From Frondihabitans australicus (GTDB lineage Bacteria > Actinomycetota > Actinomycetes > Actinomycetales > Microbacteriaceae), in assembly GCF_003634555.1 (NCBI RefSeq), contig NZ_RBKS01000001.1:3534001-3598000 (forward strand): a DNA stretch of 64,000 nt, written 5' to 3'. Position 1 is the first letter of the stretch; each line of letters opens with the position of its first letter. The position numbers and the translations under genes are program-made. This document shows positions 9,934 through 19,496 of this stretch, piece by piece. The notes below the pieces were generated by a model that was given only the letters and a program-made list of their open reading frames with translations, made no database searches and was not told the DNA's origin.

Positions 9934-11199
9934 GTGATCGATCCGCAGCTGCTCCGCGACGCCCCCGACCTCATCAAGAAGAGCCAGAGGGCACGCGGCG
10001 ACTCCGAGACCGCGGTCGACGACGCAGTGGCGGCCGACCTCGCGCGCCGCGAGGCGATCACCGCCTTCGAAGAGCTCCGCGCCGAGCAGAACGCCTTCGG
10101 CAAGACCGTCGCGAAGGCCCCGAAAGACGAGAAGAAAGAGCTCGTCGCCCAGGCCCAGCTGCTCGCCGGTCGCGTCAAGGAGGCGCAGGCGGCCCAGGTC
10201 GACGCCGAGGAGCGCTTCGACGTCGCGATCCGGGCGATCGGCAACGTGATCATCGACGGCGTGCCGTCGGGCGGCGAGGAGAACTTCGCGACCCTGCGCA
10301 CGCACGGCACCCCGAAGACCTTCGACTTCGAGCCGCTTGACCACCAAGACCTCGGTGAGAGGCTCGGCGCCATCGACATCAAGCGCGGCACCAAGGTGTC
10401 GGGCTCGCGCTTCTACTTCCTCCGCGGCGTCGGCGCCCGCCTCGAGCTGGCGATGATGAACATGGCGCTCGACAAGGCCATCGCCGAAGACTTCACGCCG
10501 CTCATCACCCCGACCCTCGTGCGCCCCGAGGTCATGGCCGGCACCGGCTTCCTCGGCTCGCACGCCGACGAGATCTACTACCTGCCCGCCGACGAGCTCT
10601 ACCTCACCGGCACGAGCGAGGTCGCGCTCGCCGGCTACCACGCCGACGAGATCCTCGACGTCACCGACGCCCCGATCCGGTACGCCGGGTGGTCGACGTG
10701 CTACCGGCGCGAGGCCGGTGCGGCAGGGAAGGACAATCGCGGGATCCTGCGGGTCCACCAGTTCAACAAGCTCGAGATGTTCAGCTACGTTCACCCGGAC
10801 GTCGCCGAGCAGGAGCACGATCGGCTCGTGTCGTTCCAAGAGCAGATGCTGCAGGCCTGTGAGCTCAGCTACCGCGTCATCGACGTCGCGGCCGGCGATC
10901 TCGGCTCGAGCGCCGCGCGCAAGTTCGACATCGAGGCCTGGGTGCCGACTCAGGGGACGTACCGCGAGCTCACGTCGACGTCGAACTGCACGACGTTCCA
11001 GGCCCGCCGCCTCGACATCCGCTACCGCACCGAGTCGGGCAAGACTGCCCCGGTGGCGACTCTGAACGGCACGCTGGCGACCACGAGGTGGCTCGTCGCG
11101 ATCCTGGAGACCCATCAGCAGCAGGACGGCTCGGTGGTCGTGCCCGCAGCGCTGCGGCCGTACCTCGGCGGCCTCGAGGTGCTGGAGCCCGTGGCGTGA
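9934..11199 (+). CDS. serS: Seryl-tRNA synthetase
   Basis: A 421-aa class II seryl-tRNA synthetase that charges tRNA-Ser, of which two genes lie in this window. An N-terminal helical tRNA-binding arm (residues 1-105) precedes the catalytic core: [10 protein letters not shown] near 230, motif 2 [20 protein letters not shown] near 250-270 and motif 3 region [15 protein letters not shown] near 345. The start is GTG 9934. The stop overlaps the GTG of the next gene (GTGA), so the HAD phosphatase is translationally coupled, an arrangement seen in related actinobacteria. Confidence 0.97.
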   Translation: MIDPQLLRDAPDLIKKSQRARGDSETAVDDAVAADLARREAITAFEELRAEQNAFGKTVAKAPKDEKKELVAQAQLLAGRVKEAQAAQVDAEERFDVAIRAIGNVIIDGVPSGGEENFATLRTHGTPKTFDFEPLDHQDLGERLGAIDIKRGTKVSGSRFYFLRGVGARLELAMMNMALDKAIAEDFTPLITPTLVRPEVMAGTGFLGSHADEIYYLPADELYLTGTSEVALAGYHADEILDVTDAPIRYAGWSTCYRREAGAAGKDNRGILRVHQFNKLEMFSYVHPDVAEQEHDRLVSFQEQMLQACELSYRVIDVAAGDLGSSAARKFDIEAWVPTQGTYRELTSTSNCTTFQARRLDIRYRTESGKTAPVATLNGTLATTRWLVAILETHQQQDGSVVVPAALRPYLGGLEVLEPVA

Positions 11200-12083
11200 C
11201 CTCGCAGCACGTCGAGGTGGGCGCAGGATCCGAGAGCCCGACCGTGGCCGGCGCCGCTCCCGTCGAGGGCGCCCGCCTGCGCGACGACGCCTGGCTGGTG
11301 GCGCTCGACGTCGACGGCACGATCATGCTCGAGGGCGGCGAGATCCCGTCGACGTCCGCCGCCGAGATCTCACGGCTGCACGACGCCGGCCACCAGGTCA
11401 TGATCGCGACCGGTCGATCGGTGGCGTTCACCCTGCCCGTCATGGAGCGCCTCGGGCTCGTCTCCGACTACGTCGTGTGCTCGAACGGTGCAATCACACT
11501 TGGCCGTGATGACACCAGCGAGACCGGTTACCGCGAGGTCTACATCGAGGAGTTCGACCCGGGCGAGGTGCTCCGCACCATCAACGACCGCCTGGCCGAC
11601 GCGAGCTACGCCGTGGAAGACGCCGCGGGGCAGATGTTCTACAAGGGCACGTTCCCGTCGGTGGCCTTGACCGACGACAGCCACTCGGTCACCTTCGACG
11701 AGCTCTGCGGCATCTCGGCCACGCGAGTCGTCGTGCTCTCGCCGTCGCACAGCCAGGAGGAGTTCCTCGGCATCGTCGAGAGCATGGGCCTCCACAAGGT
11801 CTCGTACAACGTCGGCTGGACCGCCTGGCTCGACATCGCGCCGTTCGGCGTGACGAAGGCGACGGCCCTCGAGCGCGTGCGGTTGTGGCTCGGCGGCACC
11901 CCGGCGCGCACCATGGCGGTCGGCGACGGCCGGAACGACATCGACATGCTGCAGTGGGCCTCCCGCGGCGGTCGCGGCGTCGCGATGGGGCAGGCGCCCT
12001 CCGACGTCATCGACGCGGCGAACGAGGTGACCGGCGCGGATCGCGACGGCGGACTCGGCGCGGTGCTCGCCACCCTTCGCTGA
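11196..12083 (+). CDS. HAD-superfamily (Cof-type) phosphatase
   Basis: A 295-aa Cof/IIB-type HAD hydrolase. Motif I DVDGT is near residue 36 with the nucleophilic Asp, ATGRS near 71 is motif II, and [11 protein letters not shown] near 245 carries the acidic motif IV residues. The cap sits between motifs II and IV. It should dephosphorylate small phosphorylated metabolites in the cytoplasm; the substrate is unknown. The GTG start overlaps the serS stop. The N-terminal 25 residues are Ala/Gly-rich and probably disordered. Confidence 0.88.
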   Translation: MTSQHVEVGAGSESPTVAGAAPVEGARLRDDAWLVALDVDGTIMLEGGEIPSTSAAEISRLHDAGHQVMIATGRSVAFTLPVMERLGLVSDYVVCSNGAITLGRDDTSETGYREVYIEEFDPGEVLRTINDRLADASYAVEDAAGQMFYKGTFPSVALTDDSHSVTFDELCGISATRVVVLSPSHSQEEFLGIVESMGLHKVSYNVGWTAWLDIAPFGVTKATALERVRLWLGGTPARTMAVGDGRNDIDMLQWASRGGRGVAMGQAPSDVIDAANEVTGADRDGGLGAVLATLR

Positions 12084-12194
12084 ACGCTCGCGCCCTGCCC
12101 TTCGACGCTCGCACCCTGCCCTAAGATCTGGTGTGGGGGCCGCTGCTGTCGGGCACGGGCGCACGACCGGTCCCGGGGGAAGGTCGCACTGGGC

Positions 12195-12905
12195 ATGGCA
12201 CGCTCGTCTCGCATCCTGATCGTCTTCGGAATCGCCGCGGCGCTCGTCCTCGCCGCGGCGGGCGGCGTGTGGAGCTACGGCTACGGCCACTCGCTCGGCG
12301 TCACACTCGCGAGAAGCGCCGACCCGAAATCGCTGACGGTCGCGCAACTGAAAGCCGAGCTCGACCAGCCCCAGAACTTCATCAAGAAGGACTGGTCGAC
12401 CGACTGGACCCGCACGTTCCGGTTCACGGAGGTCGATGACGCGGATGCCTGTCGCCTCCAATTCGACGACGTCGACCGCCTCGCGGGCCTCAAGGTCGTC
12501 GTCGAGCGCGAACTCCACGAGACGTCGACGACGCACCAGGTCAATCAGTCCGTCGGCTACACACCGCAGGCTGCGCACGTCGTCGCCGCCGAGAAGGAGT
12601 CGTTGTCGGGCTGCGGGTCGAGCGAGGAGTTCATCAGCGACAAGGGTGAGCCCGCCACGTTCGCCATGTCGACGATCACACCGGCCTCGATGGGTGTCCC
12701 GGCGTCAGACCCGGCGGTGTGCCGCACCGAGAAGGCGACGTCGAAGGACTACGAGTGGAGCTTCTCGGGCGACTACTGCACGATCGCGATCGGCCGCCAC
12801 GTCCTCCAGGTCCAGGAGCTCACAGCCGACCCCGACGCGCCGGTCACCCGGGTCGGCTTCGGATCGATCGTGAAGGCGGAGTCCGCCGAGGTCGCTCGCG
12901 GCTGA
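12195..12905 (+). CDS. Hypothetical membrane-anchored or exported protein
   Basis: A 236-aa protein with one N-terminal hydrophobic segment (residues 6-30, LIVFGIAAALVLAAAGGVW) after a short basic start, so it is anchored in the membrane or secreted. The rest is soluble and contains several cysteines that could pair outside the cell. I recognise no domain. A possible promoter with a TAAGAT -10 element lies upstream (12122-12127), just after two direct repeats of CGCTCGCRCCCTGCCCT. A long hairpin follows the stop. Confidence 0.7.
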   Translation: MARSSRILIVFGIAAALVLAAAGGVWSYGYGHSLGVTLARSADPKSLTVAQLKAELDQPQNFIKKDWSTDWTRTFRFTEVDDADACRLQFDDVDRLAGLKVVVERELHETSTTHQVNQSVGYTPQAAHVVAAEKESLSGCGSSEEFISDKGEPATFAMSTITPASMGVPASDPAVCRTEKATSKDYEWSFSGDYCTIAIGRHVLQVQELTADPDAPVTRVGFGSIVKAESAEVARG

Positions 12906-12924
12906 CCCGGCGGTCGCTTCGTGC

Positions 12925-12992
12925 GTCGCACAAGGTTTCGGCCATGGTGCCAGCGGACTTTCGCTGGTCGCATGGCCGAAACCTCGTGCGAC
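12925..12992. terminator. Long inverted repeat with nested inner hairpin
   Basis: Arms of 22 bp (12925-12946 and 12971-12992, left arm starting GTCGCACAAGGTTTCGG) differ at one wobble position. A second smaller hairpin, CCAGCG...CGCTGG, sits in the loop (12950-12968). It follows a stop codon and precedes tRNA-Ser, so a terminator role is likely. There is no long T-run. Confidence 0.6.
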
Positions 12993-13099
12993 ATCGGTCG
13001 CGCCGGGGACGGCATGGGCAGCAGGAGCCGCGCCACGCGTCCGGCAGGTGCCGTCCGATAGACTCGCCCCGGCTGGCGAGCGCGTGCGCATGCCCGCCG

Positions 13100-13184
13100 G
13101 GAGGGCTGTCCGAGCGGCCGATGGAGCTTGTCTTGAAAACAAGTGGGCAGAAATGTCTCGTGGGTTCGAATCCCACGCCCTCCG
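13100..13184 (+). tRNA. tRNA-Ser (anticodon TGA)
   Basis: The cloverleaf is readable: acceptor arm GGAGGGC/GCCCTCC with discriminator G, anticodon stem CTTGT/ACAAG around loop CTTGAAA (anticodon TGA), a long class II variable arm, and T-loop GGTTCGAATCC. CCA is not encoded. It decodes UCA and related serine codons. Confidence 0.96.
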
Positions 13185-13282
13185 CCCTCTGACGTCGGGC
13201 GACGTCCGCTGGCGTTCGGCCGACGCGGCCGGGCCGGAAGCGCCCGGGCCGGAAGCGGCCGGGCCGGCAGCGCCCGGGCGGC

Positions 13283-13639
13283 TCAGGCCTCGGCGGTCGT
13301 GACCGTCGCCGCGGATCCTGCCGCCTTGGATGCCCCGCCGCGCTTGCGCACCTCGCGCAGGACGATCTGCTCGGGGCACACGGTCGACAGGAAGTCGCCG
13401 ACCGACAGCGCGAGGCGGTCCGTGACGAGCGAGTACAGGATCCGGTTGGCGTCGCGCCGCTCGGAGACCAGGCCGGCCTGACGCAGCACGCTCAGGTGGC
13501 GGGAGATCGTGGGGCCCGAGGCGGCGAACTTCGACGCGATCTCGCCGGCGGCGAGCTCACCGTCTTTCAGGTCTTGCAGGATCTGCCGCCGGGTCGGATG
13601 GGCCAGGGCGGTGAAGATCTCGCTCGCGGAATCTGCCAT
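13283..13639 (-). CDS. ArsR-family transcriptional regulator
   Basis: A 118-aa winged-helix regulator. The ArsR fold is clear: IFTALAHPTRRQILQDL (residues 8-24), the recognition region ASGPTISRHLSVLRQAGLV and the wing ERRDANRILYSL. It has no CxC metal motif in the helix that senses arsenic in classical ArsR proteins, so a metal ligand is not implied. It is divergent from the NAD-binding protein gene at 13706 and probably represses that gene and itself. Confidence 0.9.
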   Translation of the reverse strand: MADSASEIFTALAHPTRRQILQDLKDGELAAGEIASKFAASGPTISRHLSVLRQAGLVSERRDANRILYSLVTDRLALSVGDFLSTVCPEQIVLREVRKRGGASKAAGSAATVTTAEA

Positions 13640-13705
13640 GGTTGCACTTTAGCACCTTAGCTAGATACAGTTTAGCTCCATTGCGAAATAGCGAAGGAGC
13701 GGGTC
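13640..13705. promoter_or_regulatory. Divergent promoter region with TTTAGC/TTAGCT repeats
   Basis: The 66-bp gap between the divergent ArsR and NAD-binding genes is much richer in A/T than its surroundings. It carries three related boxes (CTTTAGCACC, CTTAGCTAGA, GTTTAGCTCC), a reasonable operator set for the ArsR protein. GAAGGAGCGG just before the plus-strand ATG is the ribosome-binding site. Confidence 0.5.
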
Positions 13706-14659
13706 ATGAAGATCGCGATCACAGGCGGTACCGGTTTCGTCGGGCGGCACCTCGCCGCCGAGTTCGGCGCACGGGGCGATGACGAGGCGGTCGTCGTCTC
13801 CCGGCGCACCGGAGTCGAGATCGACGATGTCGACGCCCTCGCAGCTGCGCTCGCAGGCTGCGACGCCGTGGCGCACTGCGCCGGAATCAATCGCGAGATC
13901 GGCTCGCAGACCTTTCAGCGCGTCCATGTCGACGGCACGGCGGCGGTGATCGAGGCCGCTCACCGCGCCGGGGTGCGGCGGATCGTGCTCCTCAGCTTCC
14001 TGCGGGCGCGACCCGACTGCGGCTCTCCGTATCACGAGACGAAGTGGGCGGCTGAAGAGCTCGTCCGCGTCTCGGGCCTCGACCACACGATCCTGAAGTC
14101 CGGAATGATCTACGGGCCGGGAGACCACATGGTCGACCACGTCACGAAGGCCGTGCGCACCTTCCCGATCTTCGCGACCGTCGGGTTCCGCGAGCGGACG
14201 GTGCGGCCGGTGGCGGTCGACGACGCGGTGGACGTCCTCATCGCCGCCCTGCACGGGCGCATCGCCGAGCCGACCGTCGCCGTGATGGGCGCGGAAGAGC
14301 TCGAGCTCGGCGCGGCGGTGCGGCGCATCGCCGACCTCGCCGGCGGCCACGCGCTCTACGTGCCGGCGCCGCTGTGGTCGATCCGGCTCCTGGCTCGGGT
14401 CGCCGAGCGCGTCATGGTCGTGCCGCTCGTCGCCAAGGCCCAGGCGATGATGCTCGGCGAGGGCGTCAGCAGCCCCCTGCCGCTCGCCCCGGAGCCCGAG
14501 CCGCACCTGCGCCCCGCACACGGACTCGACCCCGACCGCATTCGCGCCGCGCTGCCCGAGGGCGGGTTCACGGCGCGCGACCTGCGGGTCGTCGCCTGGC
14601 TGGCGCGGCGCCGACGGTTGCGCTCGGGCACGACGGTGCGGCCCGCAGGGTCGCACTAG
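13706..14659 (+). CDS. NAD(P)-binding epimerase/NmrA-like protein
   Basis: A 317-aa atypical extended SDR. The Rossmann motif ITGGTGFVGRHL is at residues 5-16, and YHETKWAAEELV near residue 108 keeps the YxxxK arrangement. The closest known groups are NDUFA9-like and NmrA-like NAD(P)-binding proteins; the reaction is unknown. A strong GAAGGAG precedes the ATG. It is divergent from, and probably controlled by, the ArsR regulator. Confidence 0.85.
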   Translation: MKIAITGGTGFVGRHLAAEFGARGDDEAVVVSRRTGVEIDDVDALAAALAGCDAVAHCAGINREIGSQTFQRVHVDGTAAVIEAAHRAGVRRIVLLSFLRARPDCGSPYHETKWAAEELVRVSGLDHTILKSGMIYGPGDHMVDHVTKAVRTFPIFATVGFRERTVRPVAVDDAVDVLIAALHGRIAEPTVAVMGAEELELGAAVRRIADLAGGHALYVPAPLWSIRLLARVAERVMVVPLVAKAQAMMLGEGVSSPLPLAPEPEPHLRPAHGLDPDRIRAALPEGGFTARDLRVVAWLARRRRLRSGTTVRPAGSH

Positions 14660-14699
14660 CGAGGCCGAGGGGCGCCGGAGCCGCCGATACACTCTCGGC

Positions 14700-15224
14700 A
14701 TGCCCGTCACGCTCCGCGCCGTCCTCGCCACCGACCTCCCCGCCCTCTCGCAGTACCGCCTCGACGCGGCGAAGGAGACCGGGTTCGAGTTCTTCGGCTT
14801 CACGGCGGCGAACGCGCTCGAGCGTCGATTCGCCCAGGACGGCCTCATCTCCGACGCCATGGGCACGCTCGCAGTGATCGACCACGAGGGCGCGCTCGCG
14901 GGGAGCGTCGGATGGTTCGCCGTGCAGCACGGCCCGTCGACGTCGGCCAGGGCTCTGAACGTGGGCATCGGGCTCCTGCCGGATTCGCGCGGTCGCGGCA
15001 TCGGCACGGCGGCCCAGCGGCTCCTCGCCGAGTACCTCTTCGAGAACACGCTCATCGAGCGGCTCGAGGCGGCGACCGACGTCGAGAACGTCGCCGAGCA
15101 GCGCTCGCTCGAGAAATCGGGCTTCACGCGCGAGGGCGTGATGCGGCACGCGCAGTACCGTGCGGGCTCCTGGCACGACATCGTCCTCTACAGTCGCCTG
15201 CGCGGCGACGTCGCCCCCGCCTGA
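14700..15224 (+). CDS. GNAT-family N-acetyltransferase (RimJ/RimL-like)
   Basis: A 174-aa GNAT acetyltransferase. The acetyl-CoA-binding motif A is visible as IGLLPDSRGRGIGTAAQRLL near residues 92-111, followed by the typical beta strand and ATDVENVAEQRSLEKSGFTREGV. The C-terminal YRAGSWHDIVLYSRL is characteristic of the RimJ/RimL-like branch that modifies protein N-termini or small amines. The substrate is not predictable. Confidence 0.9.
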   Translation: MPVTLRAVLATDLPALSQYRLDAAKETGFEFFGFTAANALERRFAQDGLISDAMGTLAVIDHEGALAGSVGWFAVQHGPSTSARALNVGIGLLPDSRGRGIGTAAQRLLAEYLFENTLIERLEAATDVENVAEQRSLEKSGFTREGVMRHAQYRAGSWHDIVLYSRLRGDVAPA

Positions 15225-15261
15225 CGGCGGGTCGCCCAGGGGCGCCGCCTAGGCTGAGAAC

Positions 15262-15969
15262 ATGGCCACCGTCCTCCTCGTCCGCCACGGCCGCACCACC
15301 GCGAACGCCTCCGGGGTCCTGGCCGGCCGCACCGCCGGCGTCCGCCTCGACGAGACCGGCCGCCGCCAGGCCGCCCGCACGGCCGAGCGCATCGCCGCCG
15401 TCCCGCTCGCGGCGGTCGTGTCGAGCCCCCTCGAGCGCTGCCGCCAGACCGCGAGGTTCATCCTCGAGGCGCAGGCGGCGCAGGAGCCGGCGAACCCCCT
15501 CGACCTCGCCATCGACCGCGCCATCACCGAGTGCGACTACGGGCAGTGGCAGGGCCGCGCCATCAAAGAGCTCGCCCAGGAGAAACTCTGGTCGATCGTC
15601 CAGCGCCAGCCGAGCGCCGTGACGTTCCCCGGCGGCGAGTCGATGGCCACGATGCAGTCCCGCAGCGTCGCCGCCATCCGGACGCGCGACGCCGCCATCG
15701 AGAGGGAGCACGGCGCAGGAGCAGTGTGGGTCGCCGTCAGCCACGGCGACATCATCAAGTCGGTGCTCGCCGACGCCCTGGGCATGCACCTCGACCTGTT
15801 CCAGCGCATCAACGTCGGCCCCGCGTCGATCTCGATCGTCCGCTACGGGGAGTCGCGCACCGACGTCGTCGCGACGAACTCCGACGCGGGCGACCTGTCG
15901 TGGCTGCGGGCCGCGCCGCCCGCGCCCGAGGCGACAGTCGGGGGCGGGGCGGGCAACGCCGCGGGGTGA
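15262..15969 (+). CDS. Histidine phosphatase family protein, MSMEG_4193 type
   Basis: A 235-aa histidine phosphatase. The phosphohistidine motif LVRHGRTTANASG is at residues 5-17, and SPLERCRQTA near 54 and the second catalytic histidine in VAVSHGDIIKSVL near 158 are present. The family is conserved in actinobacteria directly upstream of a DUF3090 gene and an SCO1664-type gene, as here, which suggests a shared but still unclear job. The C-terminal 30 residues are Ala/Gly-rich. Confidence 0.9.
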   Translation: MATVLLVRHGRTTANASGVLAGRTAGVRLDETGRRQAARTAERIAAVPLAAVVSSPLERCRQTARFILEAQAAQEPANPLDLAIDRAITECDYGQWQGRAIKELAQEKLWSIVQRQPSAVTFPGGESMATMQSRSVAAIRTRDAAIEREHGAGAVWVAVSHGDIIKSVLADALGMHLDLFQRINVGPASISIVRYGESRTDVVATNSDAGDLSWLRAAPPAPEATVGGGAGNAAG

Positions 15970-16037
15970 TCGAAGGGGGCCCCGAGAGGGCCTCCTGATC
16001 CTGAGCCGAGGCACAGCGGCCCTCGTAGAATGGGGGC

Positions 16038-16598
16038 ATGCCCACCATCGTCCACGGGTTCGACTGGCCTGACCGTCTCGTCGTCGGCACCATCGGCGCG
16101 CCGGGCGCGCGCTCGTTCTACCTTCAGGCCCGCGACGGCTCACGCGTCGTCAGCGTCGCGCTCGAGAAGCAGCAGTCGGCTCTGCTCGCCGAGAAGGTCG
16201 ACGAGATCCTCGACCAGCTCCGCGAGACCGAGGGCAACCGCTGGAGCGTGCCGCAGGCCACCCCGGTCGAGCTCGTCGACAACGACCCGCTCGACCAGCC
16301 GGTCGAGCCCGAGTTCCGCACCGGCGCGATGACTCTCGGCTGGGATCCGACGACGGCCCAGGTCGTCATCGAGGCGTACGCGTTCGACGACTCGCAGGAG
16401 GAAGCCGACCCCGACTGGCCCGACGCCGAGGCGCCCGAGCCGACCGAGATGATGCAGATCCGGATCCCCGTCGGCACGGCGCGCGCCTTCGCGACGCGCA
16501 CCCTCGAGGTGGTCGGGCAGGGCCGGCCGATCTGCGATGTGTGCGGGCACCCCATCGATCCTGAGGGCCACACCCACACGTTCTCCGACGAGGTCTGA
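16038..16598 (+). CDS. DUF3090 family protein
   Basis: A 186-aa conserved actinobacterial protein with the DUF3090 start (HGFDWPDRLVVGTIGAPGARSFYLQ) and EKQQSALLAEKVDEILDQL near residue 50. It ends with a possible zinc site, CDVCGHPIDPEGHTH. The biochemical function is unknown. Its stop overlaps the next start (TGATG), and the three-gene order with the histidine phosphatase and SCO1664 protein is conserved. Confidence 0.9.
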   Translation: MPTIVHGFDWPDRLVVGTIGAPGARSFYLQARDGSRVVSVALEKQQSALLAEKVDEILDQLRETEGNRWSVPQATPVELVDNDPLDQPVEPEFRTGAMTLGWDPTTAQVVIEAYAFDDSQEEADPDWPDAEAPEPTEMMQIRIPVGTARAFATRTLEVVGQGRPICDVCGHPIDPEGHTHTFSDEV

Positions 16599-17416
16599 TG
16601 TCGGCGGAGGCCGCAGCGGGAGGCTCGGAGGCCGCAGCGGGAGGCCCCGTGGGCGCCGACGCCCTCGACACCGAGCCGCTCGAGATCGCCAGCCGCATCA
16701 CCATCGCGTCGAACGCGACGTTTCTCGGCACCATCGCCGGCACCCCCGTCGTCTACAAGCCCGCCGCGGGCGAGAAGCCGCTCTGGGACTTCCCCGACGG
16801 CGACCTCGCCGACCGCGAGCGGGCGGCGTACCTCGTCTCGGAGGAGTTCGGCTGGGACATCGTGCCCCGCACCTGGCTCCGCCACGGCCCACTCGGCATG
16901 GGCATGGTGCAGCTCTGGCAGGACGTCGATCCGGCACAGGATGCAGTCGACATCGTCGCGCCCGAACTCGTCCCATCGACGGGCTGGAGACACGTCTTCG
17001 AGGGCTACGACGAGCGCGACCGGCCGGTGGCGCTGATCCACGAGGACTCCGAGGCGCTGCGCCGCATGGCGGTGTTCGACGTCGTGGTGAACAACGCCGA
17101 CCGAAAGGGCGGGCACATCCTCGAGATGCCGGGCGGCCACCGGTACGGGGTCGACCACGGGCTCACCTTCCACGTCGAGCACAAGCTCCGCACGGTGCTG
17201 TGGGGGTGGCTCGGCGAAGAGCTCACCGACGCCGAGCTCGCGGCGGTCGCGCGGGTGAGGCGCGCCCTCGACGAGGAGTTCGGGCTCACCCTCGTCGACC
17301 TGCTCGACGACGACGAGATCGACGCGTTCGCGAGGCGGTGCGACCGGCTCCTGCGCGACGGGGCGTTCCCCGAGCCGCACGGTCGGATGCCCGCGGTGCC
17401 CTACCCGATCTTCTAG
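16598..17416 (+). CDS. SCO1664 family protein (PI3/4-kinase-like fold)
   Basis: A 272-aa member of the SCO1664 family, which shows distant similarity to phosphatidylinositol 3-/4-kinase catalytic domains. The P-loop-like lysine strand VVYKPAAGEKPLWDF lies near residues 50-64, VFDVVVNNADRKGGHIL near 160-176 (catalytic-loop-like N and D) and YGVDHGLTFH near 185-194 (DHG, DFG-like). The actual substrate is unknown. The ATG overlaps the DUF3090 stop. A low-complexity repeat (AAAGGSEAAAGG) opens the protein. Confidence 0.88.
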   Translation: MSAEAAAGGSEAAAGGPVGADALDTEPLEIASRITIASNATFLGTIAGTPVVYKPAAGEKPLWDFPDGDLADRERAAYLVSEEFGWDIVPRTWLRHGPLGMGMVQLWQDVDPAQDAVDIVAPELVPSTGWRHVFEGYDERDRPVALIHEDSEALRRMAVFDVVVNNADRKGGHILEMPGGHRYGVDHGLTFHVEHKLRTVLWGWLGEELTDAELAAVARVRRALDEEFGLTLVDLLDDDEIDAFARRCDRLLRDGAFPEPHGRMPAVPYPIF

Positions 17417-17429
17417 AGCCTGCCGTGGG

Positions 17430-19496
17430 TCACCACGACCGCAGGCCCCAGCCGCGCCCGCCGAACAGGTCGTCGAGCCCGCCGCCGCCCGAGCCGAAGC
17501 CGCCGTAGCCTCCGCGCCGTGAGCCGAGGTACGACCCCACGACCGCCGCCCCGAGATCGTCGGCCTCGGGGGCGACGACCGAGCCGTCGACCCGCCTCGC
17601 CATGGCGTCGATGAAACGCGCGAGCCCGGGGTCCTCGCCGAGCCGGAAGAACGTCGTGTGCGCGCCGATCCGGCGCGACGCGTCGAGCTCGCGCACCGTG
17701 TGCGCCACGGTCAGCGGGTCGGGCGGGTAGCTGAACCAGGCCTGCCCGTCGGGCTCGAGGTGAGCGGTGGGCTCGCCGTCGGTGACGATCAGCAGAACGG
17801 GCTGCTCATTCGGGTGCTTGCGGAAGTGACGATTGGCCAGCAGGAGCGCGTGATGCAGGTTCGTGCCCTTGTCCCATTCGGCCTCCATGCCGACCAGCTT
17901 CTCGATCTCGATCACGCTGGCATGCCGCCCGAACTCGATGAGCTGCAGGTCGTCGCCGCGGAACCGCGTCGAGATGAGCGTGTGCAGCGCCAGCGCCGTC
18001 CGCTTCATCGGCACCCAGCGGTCGTCCATCGCCATCGAGAACGAGGTGTCGACGAGCAGGGCGACGCAGGCCTGCGTGCGCGCCTCGGTCTCCTGCACCT
18101 CGATGTCGGCCATCTCGAGTCTGACGCCGCCGCCGTCGAGGCCGCCCTCGCCCGCGGTGCGGACGATCGCGTTCGTGATGCTGCGGGTGACGTCCCACGG
18201 CTCGGTGTCGCCGAACGCCCACTCGCGGGTCGCGCCCGAGCGATCGCCAGCCGCGCCCGCCTGACGCATGTCGCGCGCGCCCTGGCGGCCGGACATCGTC
18301 TCGGCGATGTCGCGCAGCAGCGACTTGCCGAGCTGCCGCATCGCCTTGGGCGAGAGCTTCAGCTCGCCGTCCGAGCCGCGCTTGACGGCGCCGGAGTCGC
18401 GAAGCGCCTTCTCGAGCTGCTGCAGCGTGCGCGCGTCAACCGCGGCGTCGTCGCCGAGCTGTCGTCGCAGGGCCTCGAGGTCGAGGTCGTCGAGCTGCGA
18501 CCCGGGGCGCGACTGAGCCAGCTGCTCGGCGAGCTGGTCGAGGTCCGCCAGGTCCTGGAACACGCCCGTGCCGTCGCCCAGCCCGAGCCCCTCCTGCCCG
18601 TCCATGCGCTCGGAGCCGCCCCAGTTCTCGCCGGGGCGGAGGTCGCGGAGGGCGTCGTCGAGCTGACCCAGCTGCGACATGAGGTCAGGGCTTCCGAAGG
18701 CCTGCATGGCGAGTTCGTCGAGCTCGTCTCGCTGCTCCTGCGTCATCGAATTGCGCATGCGCTGCGCCGCCGCCGCCCGGGCCGCGAGCGAGTCGATGAG
18801 CTCGTCGATGTTCTGCGGGTTCTCGGGGAACTGGTCGCCGTGCTTCTGCATGAAGTCGTCGAAGTCCGCCTGGGTGTCTTCGCCGCGACGGTGCTTGTCG
18901 AGGAGGCCGTTGAGGTCTTGCAGCATCTCGTTCACGGCGGCCCGGTCGGCGTCGGTGGCGTTCTCGAGGGCCTGCTTCATGCCGGCGAACCGCTGGTCGA
19001 GCATCTCGCGGCCGAGCAGGTCTTTGATCTTCTCGTAGTCCTGCTTCGCGGCGGGGCTCTGCCACTGGTAGTCGCTGAGCTCCGACACGGCGGCGGCGGG
19101 CGAGGGGGAGAGGCTGTCGAGCTGCATCTCGGCGAGGGCGCGGTCGCCGTCGTCCATCATCGCGTCGCGGGCGAGCTGCTTGCGCTCCTCCAGCACCGCG
19201 TGGTCGAGCAGCTGCTTGATCTCGTTCAGCGTGCCGTCGAGGTTGTGCTTCTGAGCCAGCTCGCGCCGCTTCTCGGCGACGCGCCGGGCCAGGTCGTCGA
19301 GGCCGGGCCGCCGGTTGCCGCCGCGCCGCAGGAACTCGCGCATCGCGTGCTCGGGTGAGTACCCCGCCATGACCTCCTGCCCGATGGCGTCGAGCGCCTC
19401 GGTCAGGTCGACCGGCGGGGCGAGCGGGTCGGGCCCGCCGTCGTACCGGATGTAACGGCTGCCGCGATGCAGCCGGCGGTTGCCTCTAGAAGCCAT
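17430..19496 (-). CDS. VWA-domain protein partnered with a MoxR-like ATPase
   Basis: A 688-aa protein with a C-terminal von Willebrand A domain. The MIDAS motif DTSFS is near residue 480, and LLIVTDGEPTAH near 565 supplies the later metal-binding aspartate. The first 450 residues are charged, helical and Gln/Asp/Leu-rich, with likely coiled coils. The tail is Gly/Arg-rich (GGYGGFGSGGGG). It overlaps the upstream AAA gene by 11 bases. AAA/VWA pairs work as metal-insertion or assembly chaperones in the style of magnesium chelatase, though the client is not evident here. It is convergent with the SCO1664 gene. Confidence 0.85.
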   Translation of the reverse strand: MASRGNRRLHRGSRYIRYDGGPDPLAPPVDLTEALDAIGQEVMAGYSPEHAMREFLRRGGNRRPGLDDLARRVAEKRRELAQKHNLDGTLNEIKQLLDHAVLEERKQLARDAMMDDGDRALAEMQLDSLSPSPAAAVSELSDYQWQSPAAKQDYEKIKDLLGREMLDQRFAGMKQALENATDADRAAVNEMLQDLNGLLDKHRRGEDTQADFDDFMQKHGDQFPENPQNIDELIDSLAARAAAAQRMRNSMTQEQRDELDELAMQAFGSPDLMSQLGQLDDALRDLRPGENWGGSERMDGQEGLGLGDGTGVFQDLADLDQLAEQLAQSRPGSQLDDLDLEALRRQLGDDAAVDARTLQQLEKALRDSGAVKRGSDGELKLSPKAMRQLGKSLLRDIAETMSGRQGARDMRQAGAAGDRSGATREWAFGDTEPWDVTRSITNAIVRTAGEGGLDGGGVRLEMADIEVQETEARTQACVALLVDTSFSMAMDDRWVPMKRTALALHTLISTRFRGDDLQLIEFGRHASVIEIEKLVGMEAEWDKGTNLHHALLLANRHFRKHPNEQPVLLIVTDGEPTAHLEPDGQAWFSYPPDPLTVAHTVRELDASRRIGAHTTFFRLGEDPGLARFIDAMARRVDGSVVAPEADDLGAAVVGSYLGSRRGGYGGFGSGGGGLDDLFGGRGWGLRSW